A stretch of 64,000 bases of DNA from Locusta migratoria (Eukaryota; Arthropoda; Insecta; Orthoptera; Acrididae), in the NCBI GenBank assembly GCA_026315105.1, contig CM048750.1:73215797-73279796 (forward strand), written 5' to 3'. The notes beneath the pieces are model-generated. The model ran no database searches. It had not been told where the DNA came from and saw only the letters and a program-made list of their open reading frames with translations. The position numbers and the translations under genes were made by a program. Below are positions 43,478-54,908 of this stretch, piece by piece (the stretch's first letter is position 1; every line of letters starts with the position of its first letter).

Positions 43478-44454
43478 TCTAATATATAAAAATTAATGGC
43501 TGTTTGTCTTTTTGTTCGAATTCTATGCACGGTCATACCGTACATCCGATTGCGATAAAACTTTGCCAAATATTGCTTACACTTTCGTGACGGTTATAAG
43601 AATAATTATGTCACTGTACGACATATAGTTCCGGAGATATGACTTCATGACCAATGAGATGCGAGAAAAACTGCCGCTTTATGATTGACGTTTCAATTTA
43701 TTACTTCTTTGTTACTTAATGCATTCGAAACATATTTTTCAAATAGTACCCTTTTAAACCAATGAATGCAACAACAAAAATTATTTCTTTGTACTAATTA
43801 TAGTTTATGAAATATGACGTCATACAAAATGGGCCGCGTGGAAAACTGCCGCATCATGTTTGTTCGTATTTTATGCACTACCGTACCGTTAATCTGATTG
43901 CGATTAAACTTTGCACACTCAATCTTCAAACCAAGAGGAAAGACTCTATCTACGTAAAATTTTGTATTGTGCATAGCAGAGGATACTTTACCTGTGAACT
44001 TCGAGAATATCTAAGTTTTTTTAGATCTTGGCGAAATTTTGTAAACTTAACTTCAAAATAGAGGAACGTAAACGTCTATGTAAGGTTCCATACGGTGCAT
44101 GGCGGAGGGTACTGTGCAGTTTACTTAGAAAGCACTTCACTGATCACCGTGAAAGTTTACAGATTTATATAATTTTTAACAGATGAAGAAGGCAGCGGAC
44201 TCAGGAATTGGAGGAATTGGACAGAGGAGTTGATTGGCAGAGAAAGGGGAGGTGGAGATGGGCAGAGAGGGGTAGCAGTATATGAACAGAGAGAGGGGAG
44301 ATGAGAAGATGGACAGAGAGAGGGAGAGGGAGGGAGGAGATGGGCAGAGGGAGAAGGAAAAAGAAGTTGAATAAAGAGACAAAGGAGAAGCAGAGATAGA
44401 CTAACTTAAGGCTGGAATAAATGTATACCCGAGAAACGCCGGGTTTTCAGCTAG
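43478..44454 (+). mobile_element. Helitron, non-autonomous, with purine-rich tract
   Basis: The left terminus TCTAATATATAAAAATTAAT is preceded by A. The right terminus has CCCGAGAAACGCCGGG (short hairpin), then TTTTCAGCTAG followed by T. Both ends and the A/T insertion site fit the Helitron pattern. The interior includes a GA-rich region (about 44185-44400) and the block CGGTGCATGGCGGAGGGTAC, which also occurs in CR1-like LINE tails. No Rep/helicase. Confidence 0.68.
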
Positions 44455-44465
44455 TATTCTATATA

Positions 44466-46021
44466 CAGGGTGTCCAGAAAAGGGCTCCCTGATTTCAAAA
44501 TTGAATATATCGAAAACAAAGATCGATAGAGGAATGCAGTAAACGGTATGTTTATTGTGAAAGCTGTAAGAAGTTGATACAGCAGTTTGAAATAATAGTT
44601 ACAAGAGCTGCTAACAGATGGCGCTATACGCTGTACAGCTCATATCAGCATACATAAGTGAAATAATCGTATGAAAACACTCTTTGCAAACAATCACATC
44701 ACAATGTTTTCAAAATGTTCACCATTTGCACTACAGATGTGGCGCAAACGAAGAATGAAATTCGCCATCACATTTCGTAGTGTCTCAACCGAAGTGGATT
44801 CGCATGCCACAGAGATCGCCGATTCAAGCTCGTCCAGCGTGGCGGGATGCTTCGGGTAGACCATGTCTTTCACTGTGGCCCACAAAAAAAGTCTCAGGGA
44901 GTCAAATCCGGCGAATATGGAGGCCAATCCATGACTGCACCAGTAAATTTGGGATATTCCAAAGCAATGACTCGATTCCCGAAGTCTCAAGAAAGCGAAA
45001 TACTTGTTCGGTCCGATGTGGTCGGGATCCATCTTGCATAAACCATTCAGTACCTGGTCGATCCTCTAACGCTTGCTGTGTGGCTACAAATTGTTCCAAA
45101 ATTGCAACGTAACGTGCACCAGCGACCGTTTCTCGAATGAAAAAGTGCCAATAACGCCTCTGCTGCATACTTCAGTCCACACAGTAACTTTAGGAGAATA
45201 CAGGGACTTCGCTTCACACCAATATGGCATCTCGGAACCCCAAAATCGCCAGTTCTGCTTATTCACGTATCCATTCAGGTGGAAGTGTGCTTCATCTGTA
45301 AACCAGATGTAGCCAACATCAAATCCTTCACTATCAATCATTGTGAGTATCTGATTAGCAAAGGCAACCCTTTGTTACACAGCTCGTGCGGGTATGGCCT
45401 GGTGCATTTGGATTTTGAATGGAAGCATGTGTAGGCTCTTTCTCAGTATTTTTTGCGTACTGGAACGCTTCAACCTCAGATGCAATTCTACGGACGGATG
45501 ACATTGGATTTCGCTGAATAATTCCAGAAACTGTGGCGACATTTTCAGGGGTAACTGCGGTTTGCTTGCGGCCAACATGCCCCACTAGATCATCAGTTAA
45601 AATTTTGCGAAGAGCGTACGAATGGTTTTCGCATCGGGTCCTTTTAGAACATCAAATCGTGCTTGAAAACTTCGCCTTGTTGCCATAGTACTCTCTTCTA
45701 ACCTGTGGTACTCTAGCACCAGAAAAAACGCGTTGTTCAATGGGTACATGGTTTTAATCTCTTCCTTCGGTACGCTAACCTCCTTTCACTTTTCAATAGT
45801 GGAACTGATCGCTCTGGGCTTCGGATCACTATTTATACTAGGCATTACGTATGGCGATGACAGCGCCATCTGTTATCAGCTTTTGTAACTATTATTTCAA
45901 ACTGCTGTATTAACTTCTTACAGCTTTCTCAATAAACATACCGTTTACTACATTCCTCTATCGATCTTTGTTTTCGAGATATTTAATTTTGACATCAGGG
46001 AGTCCTTTTCTGGACACCCTG
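44466..46021 (-). mobile_element. Tc1/mariner-class transposon with long TIRs, complete ends
   Basis: The ends are inverted copies of at least 140 bases, starting CAGGGTGTCCAGAAAAGG at the left, and the element is flanked by TA on both sides. The transposase is coded on the minus strand. At 1,556 bases it is close to the size of an autonomous element, but the gene is broken by frameshifts and stops. It sits between two Helitron 3' ends facing each other. Confidence 0.88.
44694..45686 (-). pseudogene. Tc1/mariner-class transposase (decayed)
   Basis: The start is at the ATG near 45686 (MATRRSFQARFDVLKGPDAK). A stop follows after about 30 codons, then an HTH-type region (VGRKQTAVTPENVATVSGII, MSSVRRIASEVE). 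The catalytic domain has YIWFTDEAHFHLNGYVNKQN (first Asp), SPKVTVWTEVCSRGVIG, EWFMQDGSRPHRTEQVFRFL (second Asp), FDSLRLFLWATVKDMVYPKH in place of the usual DLxxCDFFLWG block, and a tail ending RLRHICSANGEHFENIVM. The gene needs several frame changes to read through. It would have cut and joined the 140-bp TIRs. Confidence 0.82.
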
Positions 46022-46140
46022 TAAATAAAAATGTAAATATTAGTTTATTTGAATCCACTAATTTCCAAACGCTCTTGTTCGATTGCTTTGAAATTTGACG
46101 CAACATTGCACTCTAATACAGGAAGATTTTTATAAAGCTA

Positions 46141-46540
46141 CTAGCTGAAAACTCGGCATGTACTAGGTATTTATTTACCTCATACTCTGGTTAGTCCATC
46201 TCCTCTCTCTATGTCCACCTCTTCCTCTCCTATGTCTCTCCCTCTCTGTTAATCTTCTGTCAACCTCTATCGGCCCATCTCTCTGCCCTTCCCCTCTGTC
46301 CCTCTCCTCTTTGTGTTCAGCTCCATCTCCTCAATTCATCGCCTCCTCTGTCTATGAAAAATCACATACGTCTCTTAACTTTCGTGGTCATAAGTGAAAC
46401 AGTGTCTAGTATATTCCGAGGTACCCTTTGCCATGCACTATATGGTGACCTGCGGATTATGAAAACTTTCCCCTTCAAATAATACACACACCAGCCAGCT
46501 TTCATTGTGGGGTACCTTCTGCCAACCATCGAACAAAACG
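46141..46540 (-). mobile_element. Helitron 3' part, inverted relative to the one at 43478
   Basis: On the minus strand the sequence ends ATGCCGAGTTTTCAGCTAG followed by T. Upstream it carries a GA-rich region (seen as CTCTCC-rich at 46195-46340) and GTGCATGGCAAAGGGTACCT, both matching the Helitron at 43478. The 5' end is not found. Confidence 0.6.
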
Positions 46541-46668
46541 TTAAGAAGACAATGATCTTACTCTTACATTGCTAATCATGTGTCAAAATTTATTCAAGAT
46601 CGAAATAAAACTGTATATTTTGTCGAATTTTGTAACCAAAGTACTAGAAGTAAAGATGATCTACACCA

Positions 46669-46730
46669 GTGTTTTTCAGCCTTTTCGAATATGTGACCCC
46701 CTTCCAAGTAAAAATATTAAGGCGCTGCCG
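46669..46730 (+). mobile_element. hAT-like terminus
   Basis: CAGTGTTTTTCAGCCTTTTC followed by GTGACCCCC resembles a common class of hAT terminal repeats. No partner end is visible before the TAA microsatellite or beyond. Confidence 0.35.
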
Positions 46731-46807
46731 TTCCAAATAAAAAATATTCTGGCAAGCACACATCCTCCGTCTGCCCACTTCACGAACCGCAACCAAACTA
46801 TGTTATC

Positions 46808-46808
<1 letters not shown>

Positions 46809-46843
<35 letters not shown>
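46809..46843 (+). repeat. TAA microsatellite
   Basis: About 11 AAT units. Confidence 0.92.
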
Positions 46844-46844
<1 letters not shown>

Positions 46845-47532
46845 TGTAATCTTCTTTCTTTTGCTTCAGCTATCTTTTAACTTGCTGGACGACTTTTTTG
46901 TTTTAATTTTCGGGTTGGAACTCATTATTCTATTTTTAGATGCTTTCCGACAAAAAAAAAATAATTTTTTTCTTAACGAGTGTTTCGCATTTCAAGCAAG
47001 TCTCAGAATCGAATTATGCTCATCAAGAAAGGCCCCACTTAGTAGATGATTTGTAAAGAAGCACATAAATTTTTCGAATTTTGTAGAATTACTTATTGCA
47101 ACATGTTTTTTCTTCTTTAACGAATGGATTGATTCCTGAAAACAGTTTTAAGACTTTGCACTTATTCTTCGTTAACACGCTGTATTATAAAATTATCTGT
47201 GATTAATTCATAATGAACATTACACAAGGAACTCCGTAATTTTAACATTAAATATATTTCACTTAGGAATACGCTTCTGTATTACAGAACCCGTGGTTAT
47301 TTTATGATTCAAATATTTCCTTCTGTGACGGCGACCCTCCGAGTAAATCTAACTTTGGTGCAGAAGGGGTCAATTACGATGGCTCAAAAGTCTCAGGTCA
47401 CTTACCAAAAACAGCAACTGTCTGACTGATGGCCAACCAGCATTTAAAAACAAAGCGAAATAATTTCTAAATGACAATTCCTTCTACTAAGCTAATAAAC
47501 TTTTACATAGAATTTTTACAACATAACTATAC
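46844..47532. other. No recognised gene
   Basis: AT-rich, with no motif-bearing frame or repeat ends. Confidence 0.45.
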
Positions 47533-49262
47533 TAAAGTCTGGGAAGAGCCCCACAGACCCTAAAAATTTTCGGCCTATTTTACTCCTCTGTCAACTCTAC
47601 AAAGTCCTTGAAAGAATAATACTTAATCGCATATCTGAAGATGTAGAGCAGAGAATAATTAAAGAGTAACTAGGGTTCCGCCCTGGGAGGTCATGCTATG
47701 GACAAATCTTGAACCTCAGACAGCACATAAAAGATGGATACGAGCGGAAAGAAATCACGGGTGCAGCGTTTATCGACCTTTCAGAGGCTTATGACACCAT
47801 TAACCACAATAAACTAGTATCAAAAATATGTAACACCACCAAAGATTACCGGCTGCCGCAATTCATCCAGTGCTTGCTATAGAAAAGACGCTATTTTGTA
47901 ACGCTGCAGACAGAGAGGAGCCGATGGCGGACCCAGAAAAACGGACTACCTCAAGGCAGTGTTCTTGCCCCACTCATGTACAATATCTATACCAATGACC
48001 AGCCGATCAGCACAGGCACTCGTTCCTTCATCTATGCGGATGATACAGTAGTTGCTGGTCAGGGCAGAACGTTCGAAGAGGTGGGAAGAAAATTAACATT
48101 AGCGCTAGAGAACCCAACAGTCTATTATGAAAGCAACCACCTCAAGCTAAAGCCAGCAAAACCCCAGGTCTGGAGCTTTTCACCTGCGCAATAGGGAGGT
48201 CAGGAGGAAACTCTACATAATCTGAAGGGGACAGTGCCTCTCTCATCGCGACACATCAAAATACCTTGGAGTTAAACTCGACCGTGCTCTCACGTGCAAG
48301 GAAAACTGTGTGGACACAAAACTGAAAGTGAGTGGCAGGAACAACATCATGCACAAGCTCACAAATAGTAGATAGGGAGCACAACCCGCAGTTCTCCGTA
48401 CGTCAGCTCTACCGCTATGTTTCTCCGCCGCGGAGTATTCGGCGCCTATCTTCCAAAACTCTATCCATGCGGAACAAGTAAATATAGCACTGAATGAGAC
48501 AGGACGCATCATAACAAAAGTCTCCGTCCAACCTCCACAAATCAACTGTACCAACTCGTGGGCATAGCCCCTCCAGACATAAGAAGGAGAACAGCTTCAG
48601 AAAGCGAAAATCTCAAACAGGAAACAGATTCTAGGCGTCCACTGTTTGGTCATAGCCTCCAACCTTCTAGGCTTAAATCAAGGAAGAGTTTCCTACAAAC
48701 AATCAAATCGTCTTTTCTATCGCCTAAAGCTCGACGAGAGGAACTGTGGCGAAACTTGGATCCAGAAAGACCAGGGAAGAGCCCCAGAGAAGAACCTCCA
48801 GCTGGTTTTGAACTCCCATGTACTATCTGGAAAGCACTGAATAGACTACGAACGGGAGTATCATGGTGCAGAGTAAACATCAAGAAATAGGGCTACACCA
48901 GCGCAGAAGAGCCCTGCGAGTGTGGAGAGCAGCTCGTCCGCAGGAAGCTGGACGAACCGTGTACGATGGAGGATTTACTCGTAGCAAGTAACAAAGCCAT
49001 TCATGCTGCAACGTGTTGTGCTTCATGTGGAATATGAGTTTTGAAATCCCTGATAGAATTAAATCAGCTCTTTTAAATATTTTCTTGTCTTCTGTTTTTT
49101 CACTTATTTTCGATACTATTGCATTTAACTTTCACTTCCCTACTACTATGTGTTATAAATGGTTTATATGCTTCTCCTCTATTGTAAGATCTTTATTATA
49201 ATTATGGTATTGTACTATTGTAAGATAAGTGATGTCTTGGATACGATAAATAAATAAAATAA
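47533..49262 (+). pseudogene. LINE reverse transcriptase and 3' end, third lineage
   Basis: The RT begins truncated (KNFRPILLLCQLYKVLERII), then GFRPGRSCYGQILNLRQHI, GAAFIDLSEAYDTINHNKLV (motif A), a stop at about 47882, NGLPQGSVLAPLMYNIYTND, and an intact catalytic box in RSFIYADDTVVAGQGRTFEE. After 48194 the thumb continues in other frames (KYLGVKLDRALTCKENC, LRTSALPLCFSAAEYSAPIF, GIAPPDIRRRTASE). The 3' end has AATAAATAAAATAAAT at about 49247-49262. The style differs from the CR1-like families in the window. Clade not assigned. Stops and frameshifts make it inactive. Confidence 0.8.
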
Positions 49263-49871
49263 ATTGGGCAATAAGTTTAAGTTTAATTAGATGTCAGAGA
49301 ATTGTAGGATAGGAAATTACTCGAATGGAGCATAGGTCTAGTCGTTTAACATTTTATTTGATGATGTTTTAGTAAACTGCCTCTTGATAATGCAATTCTG
49401 CACTGTGGACTCTGTCTTTTCCATTTTTAGATACAAGAAAATGAACTTCTTCCACATTTTGAACTCGGGACTCTATTCCTCACACTTTGGGACGTTTTAT
49501 GAGAATCACTGTGGTTCATCGAAAGATAGCAATAACGAAACAACAAAAAACAGCGACAACTAATTAAAAATGCAGCAACGAAGTAAAAATGAAAGGCGTA
49601 ACCGAAGACCATCAGTCTGCGGTTATCCTCGTAAATTACAGATTACAACAACAGAATTTTGTATCGATCACAGGCCTCAGCCAAAAAATTCCGCCTACAG
49701 CGCTCAGTTGTGTGGAAACAACACCTCACTGTTAACCTATGCAGCGCTTAGTGCGACAGGAAAGAGCAGAATGGAATATGGGTGACATCTTGAAACACGT
49801 TGACTGGTCACGTATCAATTTCCGGTCAGCAAATTTCAAAATAGCCAAGTGCGTACTGCTGGGAGACGGTC
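49263..49871. other. No recognised gene
   Basis: Two short overlapping plus-strand frames (49570-49785, 49739-49930) without known motifs. Confidence 0.4.
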
Positions 49872-50014
49872 CCTACCTGGATGTACATCTACTGTCTGTG
49901 GCCATAGAGTTTATGCGTGCCACTGTCTGACGGTTTGTTTACATCGTCCGCCATCTTTCAGTTAGTATAGAAACTTTCTCTCGCTATTCCTGAAGTGTAC
50001 ATTTTGAGTTTAAA

Positions 50015-50294
50015 ATGGTTATTTCGTGCTCTGCATACAACTGTACGAATTGGTGGAGCAAGGAAAGTGATTTAACTTTCCACAGGTAAGAAGTGACTTT
50101 CAAGACATGATCAGAATTTCGTAATTGTATTGCGTCTTATTTCGTATAGTACAGTGTTTTCTCTGTTTTGAACAGGTTTCCTTTGCAAAAAGAGGACCTG
50201 TTGAAGCGGTGGATCATTGCCACTAAACGTAAAGGCTTTTCGTTGCATTCGTTGTATCTATATTCACATTTTAATGTATTCTATTATGCAAAAG
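50015..50294 (+). pseudogene. THAP zinc-finger domain in two exons
   Basis: Exon 1 (50015-50085) gives MVISCSAYNCTNWWSKESDL and TFHR, with the leading Cys pair of a C2CH THAP finger. It is followed by a good donor (CAG|GTAAGA) and, 90 bases later, an acceptor (TTGAACAG|GTTTCC). Exon 2 (50176-50294) continues in phase: FPLQKEDLLKRWIIATKRKG with the conserved Trp and the FHRFPL junction. The final ligand block reads LYLYSHF instead of CSxHF, so the second Cys is missing. A donor-like GTGAGT follows at 50295. The fold is recognisable, but zinc binding is probably lost. No catalytic region was found downstream. Confidence 0.62.
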
Positions 50295-50430
50295 GTGAGT
50301 TGCTATCGCAAAACTTTACGTCTGTATACATTGTAGTTCCGTTACGTTCGTTGTGGCTATCTATATTCGTGTTTAAATAAATCTTTTTACGTTTATTTCA
50401 ATGCAGAAGGTGAGTTCGTATCGGGAAACG
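50245..50430 (+). repeat. Imperfect tandem duplication over THAP exon 2 end
   Basis: The stretch with CATTCGTTGTATCTATATTC and AAAAGGTGAGTTGCTATCGC is repeated about 105 bases downstream as CGTTCGTTGTGGCTATCTAT and GAAGGTGAGTTCGTATCGGG. Each copy carries the donor-like GGTGAGT. Confidence 0.65.
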
Positions 50431-50519
50431 CGTAAAATACGTAAATAAGACTTCCTTATCTGTTATATTTGCGACACTGTATTACACTTAGGTAAAAAAA
50501 AAAAAAAAAAAAAAAAAGA

Positions 50520-50830
50520 AGGTGAAGCAGTCAATAATCCGAAGATTGGTTTGAACACCACAGTGCTTTACTAGGCATGGTCCTGTTTGGAGGTGGTATG
50601 CCATTGCCTTCCTCCGACCTTCGAACTGACTTACCCAGCCAGTTATAGGGGGACCTACAGTTTAACGTGGGTTCCGAACCACGGTGCTACTCGGTATTTT
50701 TCACATGAGCAATACTGCCAGAGGGGAAAGAAGTGGAAAGTGACAGATAAAAATCCTAGGACCTGGCGGGGATCGAACCCGCGACCTTTGGATTTGTAGT
50801 CTGACACTCTACCACTGTGCAACCGAGGCA
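50520..50830 (-). mobile_element. tRNA-derived SINE, third family
   Basis: On the minus strand a tRNA-like head (CACAGTGGTAGAGTGTCAGA as A box, CGCGGGTTCGATCCCCGC as T arm) is followed by a body containing GGTCGGAGGAAGGCAATGGC and CCATGCCTAGTAAAGCACTG, ending next to a T-rich tail (poly-A on the plus strand at 50492-50516). Confidence 0.75.
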
Positions 50831-51051
50831 CTACGCTTAGGTATCATGAACATAAAACGAAATTTTTGAGTTCTTTGCTTTAATGTTATCATGGTCATGT
50901 TAACCATCGTCAAGAATCTAAATACTTTCCGCCGAAAACAAATTCTGCATTTGGAAGCAAATGTTAAAGCTAGTTTCTTGACTAACGGCAACATGGCGCC
51001 GGGGGCAGACGACGGCACGTTTTGACAGTCAGAGATTGCCATCCAGGTAGT

Positions 51052-53154
51052 ATAGAGATCACTGGTCGCGACGCACGGGTTGAAAACACTGCTGGAGACG
51101 GCAGAGTTCCTCCACTAGGAGTTCTTATATCCCAGGTAAAAATTTCTTTCCCACCAATGAAATTCGCTGTTACCTTAGCCAATGAACGACGACTTTGGAA
51201 AGTGACGTGGAAACGATATTCACTTGTTCCTTTCATGTCACAGACGCCATCTTAATTTGCCGTATATCTCACAGTTTTGGTTTTATAACTCGCAGTAAAC
51301 AGTTTCAGGGCTACAGCAAATTGAAGATGAATTACAAAACCAAATCTGGATTAATTTATTATAACTAAATGTAATTAAAATCATATTAACATTGAGAACC
51401 AAATATGCGGGAACTGGTGTACAAATCAGAAAGGGCCAAATGGCGTCGAGTTGCTGTAGCGTAATGGGTAGAGTGTTGGGTTCAAAGCTCCGCCAAATAA
51501 TTTTTTTTAATCTCATCGTTTGTAACACATTGTAGAAGTTATTTATCCACAACACTTTGTGGGATTTACTTATTCACATAACAGTATTATGTTATTCAGT
51601 AACCTTATGTGCTCTCTTCAGGAGTTAGTAACATCGATTTGGTGACTTATGTGTGACAGAACAACGGAGAATGAAATTACTGCTGCAAGTGGTATGATCA
51701 GCAATGACATTTGTGTTCTTCCTTCTCACAAATATTTGACTTTGTTCCAAATATGTTGAGATTTTCGAGAATATTGTTGGAGACAAAACTATGCGAACGT
51801 TTAAATTGCGGCAACAGTAAGTGAAACGAGTATAAATGACATTTAGGCCTAAACTATTGGCTAGTCAGAAAGATTTGGCTATTTATTTCCGAATATCTCG
51901 TGATTTCCGAGGGTATAGAAAGGTTGATATTTCTTGTTTTGCTGCTTAGTTTCGAATATATCGCGATTTCCGAGAGTGTGCTTAGCCCGATATTCTTTAC
52001 TTGTCACCAATATTTGGTACTTTCTTTCTGAATATGTCACGATTACAGTGTGTGAGGTTAACTACGATACTATCAGGATAAATTTAATTTCTGTTTCAAG
52101 TGTATACAAAATACTCAGAACAACGTCGTCTGCTGACATCTCTACATCCGTACTGCATGAACGTTTTAGATCTTCTCCTAATGCCAACAGGTAGTATCTC
52201 TGGGAAAGATTTTTTTCGCCTGGGATATAAGCGCACGTTCCTCCACTTGCGTTGGTACACTATCTCTGGCGCCCGCGCCTGTTGCGCTGTCGCTAGCCAC
52301 GGCGGTATCCCTGCCACAGCCGGTCCCTGTTGCCCGCGAGCGCCTGCCGTAATTATTGTAATCTGCGGCCATCGCCGGCCTCCCTAAATCACTGCCGGTG
52401 CCTTACCGACGCGGCCCACAAAAACACCCGTCTGTAATTAATTCATCCGCTGCGGCCGCCTCGTGATTTAGACGTTTACAATACCGTTAGCATTACTCTG
52501 ATTCCATGTTATTTCTATTCCCTAATTAGGCACTTTATTTTCGTGGTGCTTTGAAGAAAAAAAAAAATACCCCTCCCCTGTCACCTTTTGCCGCATACGT
52601 CTTTCACGTCTCGCGATTCTAAACGGCCGGTGATCTCGCAAAGTAACGACGTCCGAGATGTTTACTGGCTTGCGTGGGGTCTTAATGCACTGGTGTAAGT
52701 GTAGGCTCGTTTGGAAAACATGCCGAAGGCTCGGAGGTTAATCCGAGTCTTCCACGTAATTGCCAGGTGCCCTTACACAAACAGAGCGTGTGTTGACAAG
52801 GCCATCAATAAAGCGAAAAACACTGTGCAGTGAATGCTTTTGAATATCTTATTCAACTCTTTAGGTCTTCTTCATAAACCTGTCTAGCTCTATACCGCTC
52901 GAAAGAAGGAATGGAGAGTAGTTTTCATCTACAAGTGTGCACTGAGCTGACGAAAGTCGTGGTATAGCTATATGCACAAATACAGAAGGCGGTAGTGCTG
53001 TGCACACGAGATACAAAATGGGAGGCGTATTATCACATTAGCACAGCTGTCATTAGGTAAACTGAACATAGAATGCTAATTGGAACTATGCAACGGGGAC
53101 ATTCTGTTTCAAAAATCGTTAGGAAATGTAATATTCATAGATCCACAGCGCCGC
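51052..53154. other. No recognised gene; GC-rich patch at 52250-52480
   Basis: Mostly AT-rich. A truncated tRNA-like start (GCGTAATGGGTAGAGTGTTG) lies near 51460. Around 52230-52480 the sequence is GC-rich with several CpGs and TAATTA motifs. No open frame with a known domain. Confidence 0.4.
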
Positions 53155-53215
53155 GCGAGAATGACCGAGCGGTCTAAGGCTGCACGCAACGGATTCCGCA
53201 GTCGTCAGTGTTGCC
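53155..53215 (+). mobile_element. SINE head fragment
   Basis: ATGACCGAGCGGTCTAAGGC matches the A-box region of a Leu/Ser-type tRNA SINE. The similarity stops before a B box. Confidence 0.45.
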
Positions 53216-53712
53216 AACTTCGGGGTTTTCCCCCTAAATTTAAGGAGAATCTTCTGTCTTACGGGGAAATTTATAGGGATACGAGCTTCACGGGGACATT
53301 TGGGGGGCAGAGTGATTTGTGGAGATTTTTTAGAAGTTTTGCATTTTTATTAAAAATTGTTTAGCCCAAAGTAAAATTGTCTCAGTTTACTTTCCGTGCG
53401 GGATAAAATATCGAGCTTCAGACGATAGCCTCCATTGCCAATAGCAACTGACTGTCTGCACTGCTGCTGTGGTGTAGTTCGTGGCTGGCTTCTAATGGGT
53501 CGGAATTCTGATTGGTCGCACACTACGAACTGCTATCGCAGGCGATGTCAACGTCTGCGCTGGTGGCACAACCGCTTCTGTAGGATCGTAAACACTGAGA
53601 GGAATTCTTTGCTGTTTCTCAGCATCGAACGCTCGTTTTCATGAGTTGCTGAGATTGTATCCGCTGTCACGGTTTAAAGCTCTTCTCGCTGATTCTTATT
53701 TCAACAATCACC

Positions 53713-54627
53713 AAAGACCCACAAGGATAATGTTCCTTTAAGACCTATTGTCAGTGCAATCGCTTCTTCCACCTACATGCTGGACAAACACCTAACAAAG
53801 TTGATTACTCGATGCGAACATCACATCAAAAACTCTCAGATGTTCATTGACAAAATCAAACAGATTAGGATCGGCACAAGTGGTATACTAGTTAGCCAGG
53901 ATGTGGTCTCGCTGTTTACAAGAGTTTCTGTGGAGGACACATTGAAACTGCTGGCGGAGATTTCTCCTCCTGAAACAATAAAGTGGTTCCTACTTATTGT
54001 ATGGTAGTACATTTTACGAAATGACGGATGGTATGGCGATGAGTTGTCCACTGTCTCGCTTAGAGGCCAACTTTTTATGGAGAATTTTGAGGAATGTGCG
54101 TTAAATTCGGCTCCCCTTCGTCTGTCTTCGTTGCATCGCTATATTGACGACACTTTCATCGTCTGGCAGCATGGCGCAGAAGCTCTCGAAGAATTCGTGG
54201 AACACATGAACAGGATACATGCGAAAAATTCGGTTCACTGTCAACTTTGAGAAGGAAGGAAGTCTGCCATTCTTAGATATTTTAGTACAACGAAACTCTG
54301 ACGGGCGTCTTGGCCACTCTGTGTACCGCAAACAAACACATACTAATCTGTATCTCAATGTCCAGAGTTTCCATCATCCAGTTGAGAAGAGAGACATTTT
54401 GAACACGTTGGTATACAGAGCTAAAATTGTTTCTGACGATGTCCACTGGGAGTCAGAAATTAACCACCTTATGCACGAATGGCTATGGTTCCCGTGATTT
54501 AAAGGTAGCGTTCTCTAATAAATGGAAACGTGAAAATGTTGAACACTCACGGGATGAATCACGGATTGTGATCCTTCCTTTCTGTGGCTCTATATCCAGC
54601 AAAATAGGAAGATTCCTAAGAAAATAA
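53713..54627 (+). pseudogene. Penelope reverse transcriptase (decayed)
   Basis: The frame starts with PKTHKDNVPLRPIVSAIASS, part of the fingers missing from the other copy, then TYMLDKHLTKLI and ILVSQDVVSLFTRVSVEDTL (motif A). After a break it continues with FMENFEECALNSAPLRLSSL and HRYIDDTFIVWQHGAEALEE (catalytic YIDD box), then, shifted, IRFTVNFEKEGSLPFLDILV and LGHSVYRKQTHTNLYLN, ending with ILPFCGSISSKIGRFLRK. The region normally holding the GVAMGS block is scrambled. Inactive. Confidence 0.82.
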
Positions 54628-54632
54628 AGGAG

Positions 54633-54908
54633 ATGCTTCGCCCTGTTAAGGTCTGTCTCGGCCTCAGGATCCGTGGTATCTATAATACCCACCGTGGGTG
54701 TGGAAGCAATTATACGCGTCAGGCCATTCGTACCGTTTCCGACCACTGTGCTGAACATCAACGGCATATTAAAAATAGAGAACTGCAGATATCGGCAGTT
54801 TCTGAACGCAGCCTGACAAACAAACAGAAAATACTGTTTGATGAAACAAAAGTTTTGCTCCAGGCTGCCACTTACTGGATTCTTTTATTAAATAGGCTGT
54901 TGAAATAA
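54633..54908 (+). pseudogene. Degraded GIY-YIG domain of the second Penelope element
   Basis: IYNTHRGCGSNYTRQAIRTV aligns in order with the GLYRIPCECGKAYIGRS block of the other copy, but the YIG residues are replaced by YTR. The downstream DHCAEHQRHIKN and SAVSERSLTNKQKILFDETK segments remain recognisable. The frame ends at a stop in the right terminal repeat. Confidence 0.7.

Larger units (their letters stand above)
49872..51051 (+). mobile_element. Possible second THAP transposon
   Basis: A two-exon THAP domain lies between weak inverted ends: CCTACCTGGATG at 49872-49883 and CATCCAGGTAG at 51040-51050. The match is short and could be chance. A SINE on the minus strand lies inside. Confidence 0.35.

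Noticed and set aside
44185..44400. GA-rich tract as a regulatory or triplex-forming site
   Set aside because: It is part of the Helitron body and recurs in the inverted copy at about 46195-46340, so it is an element feature.
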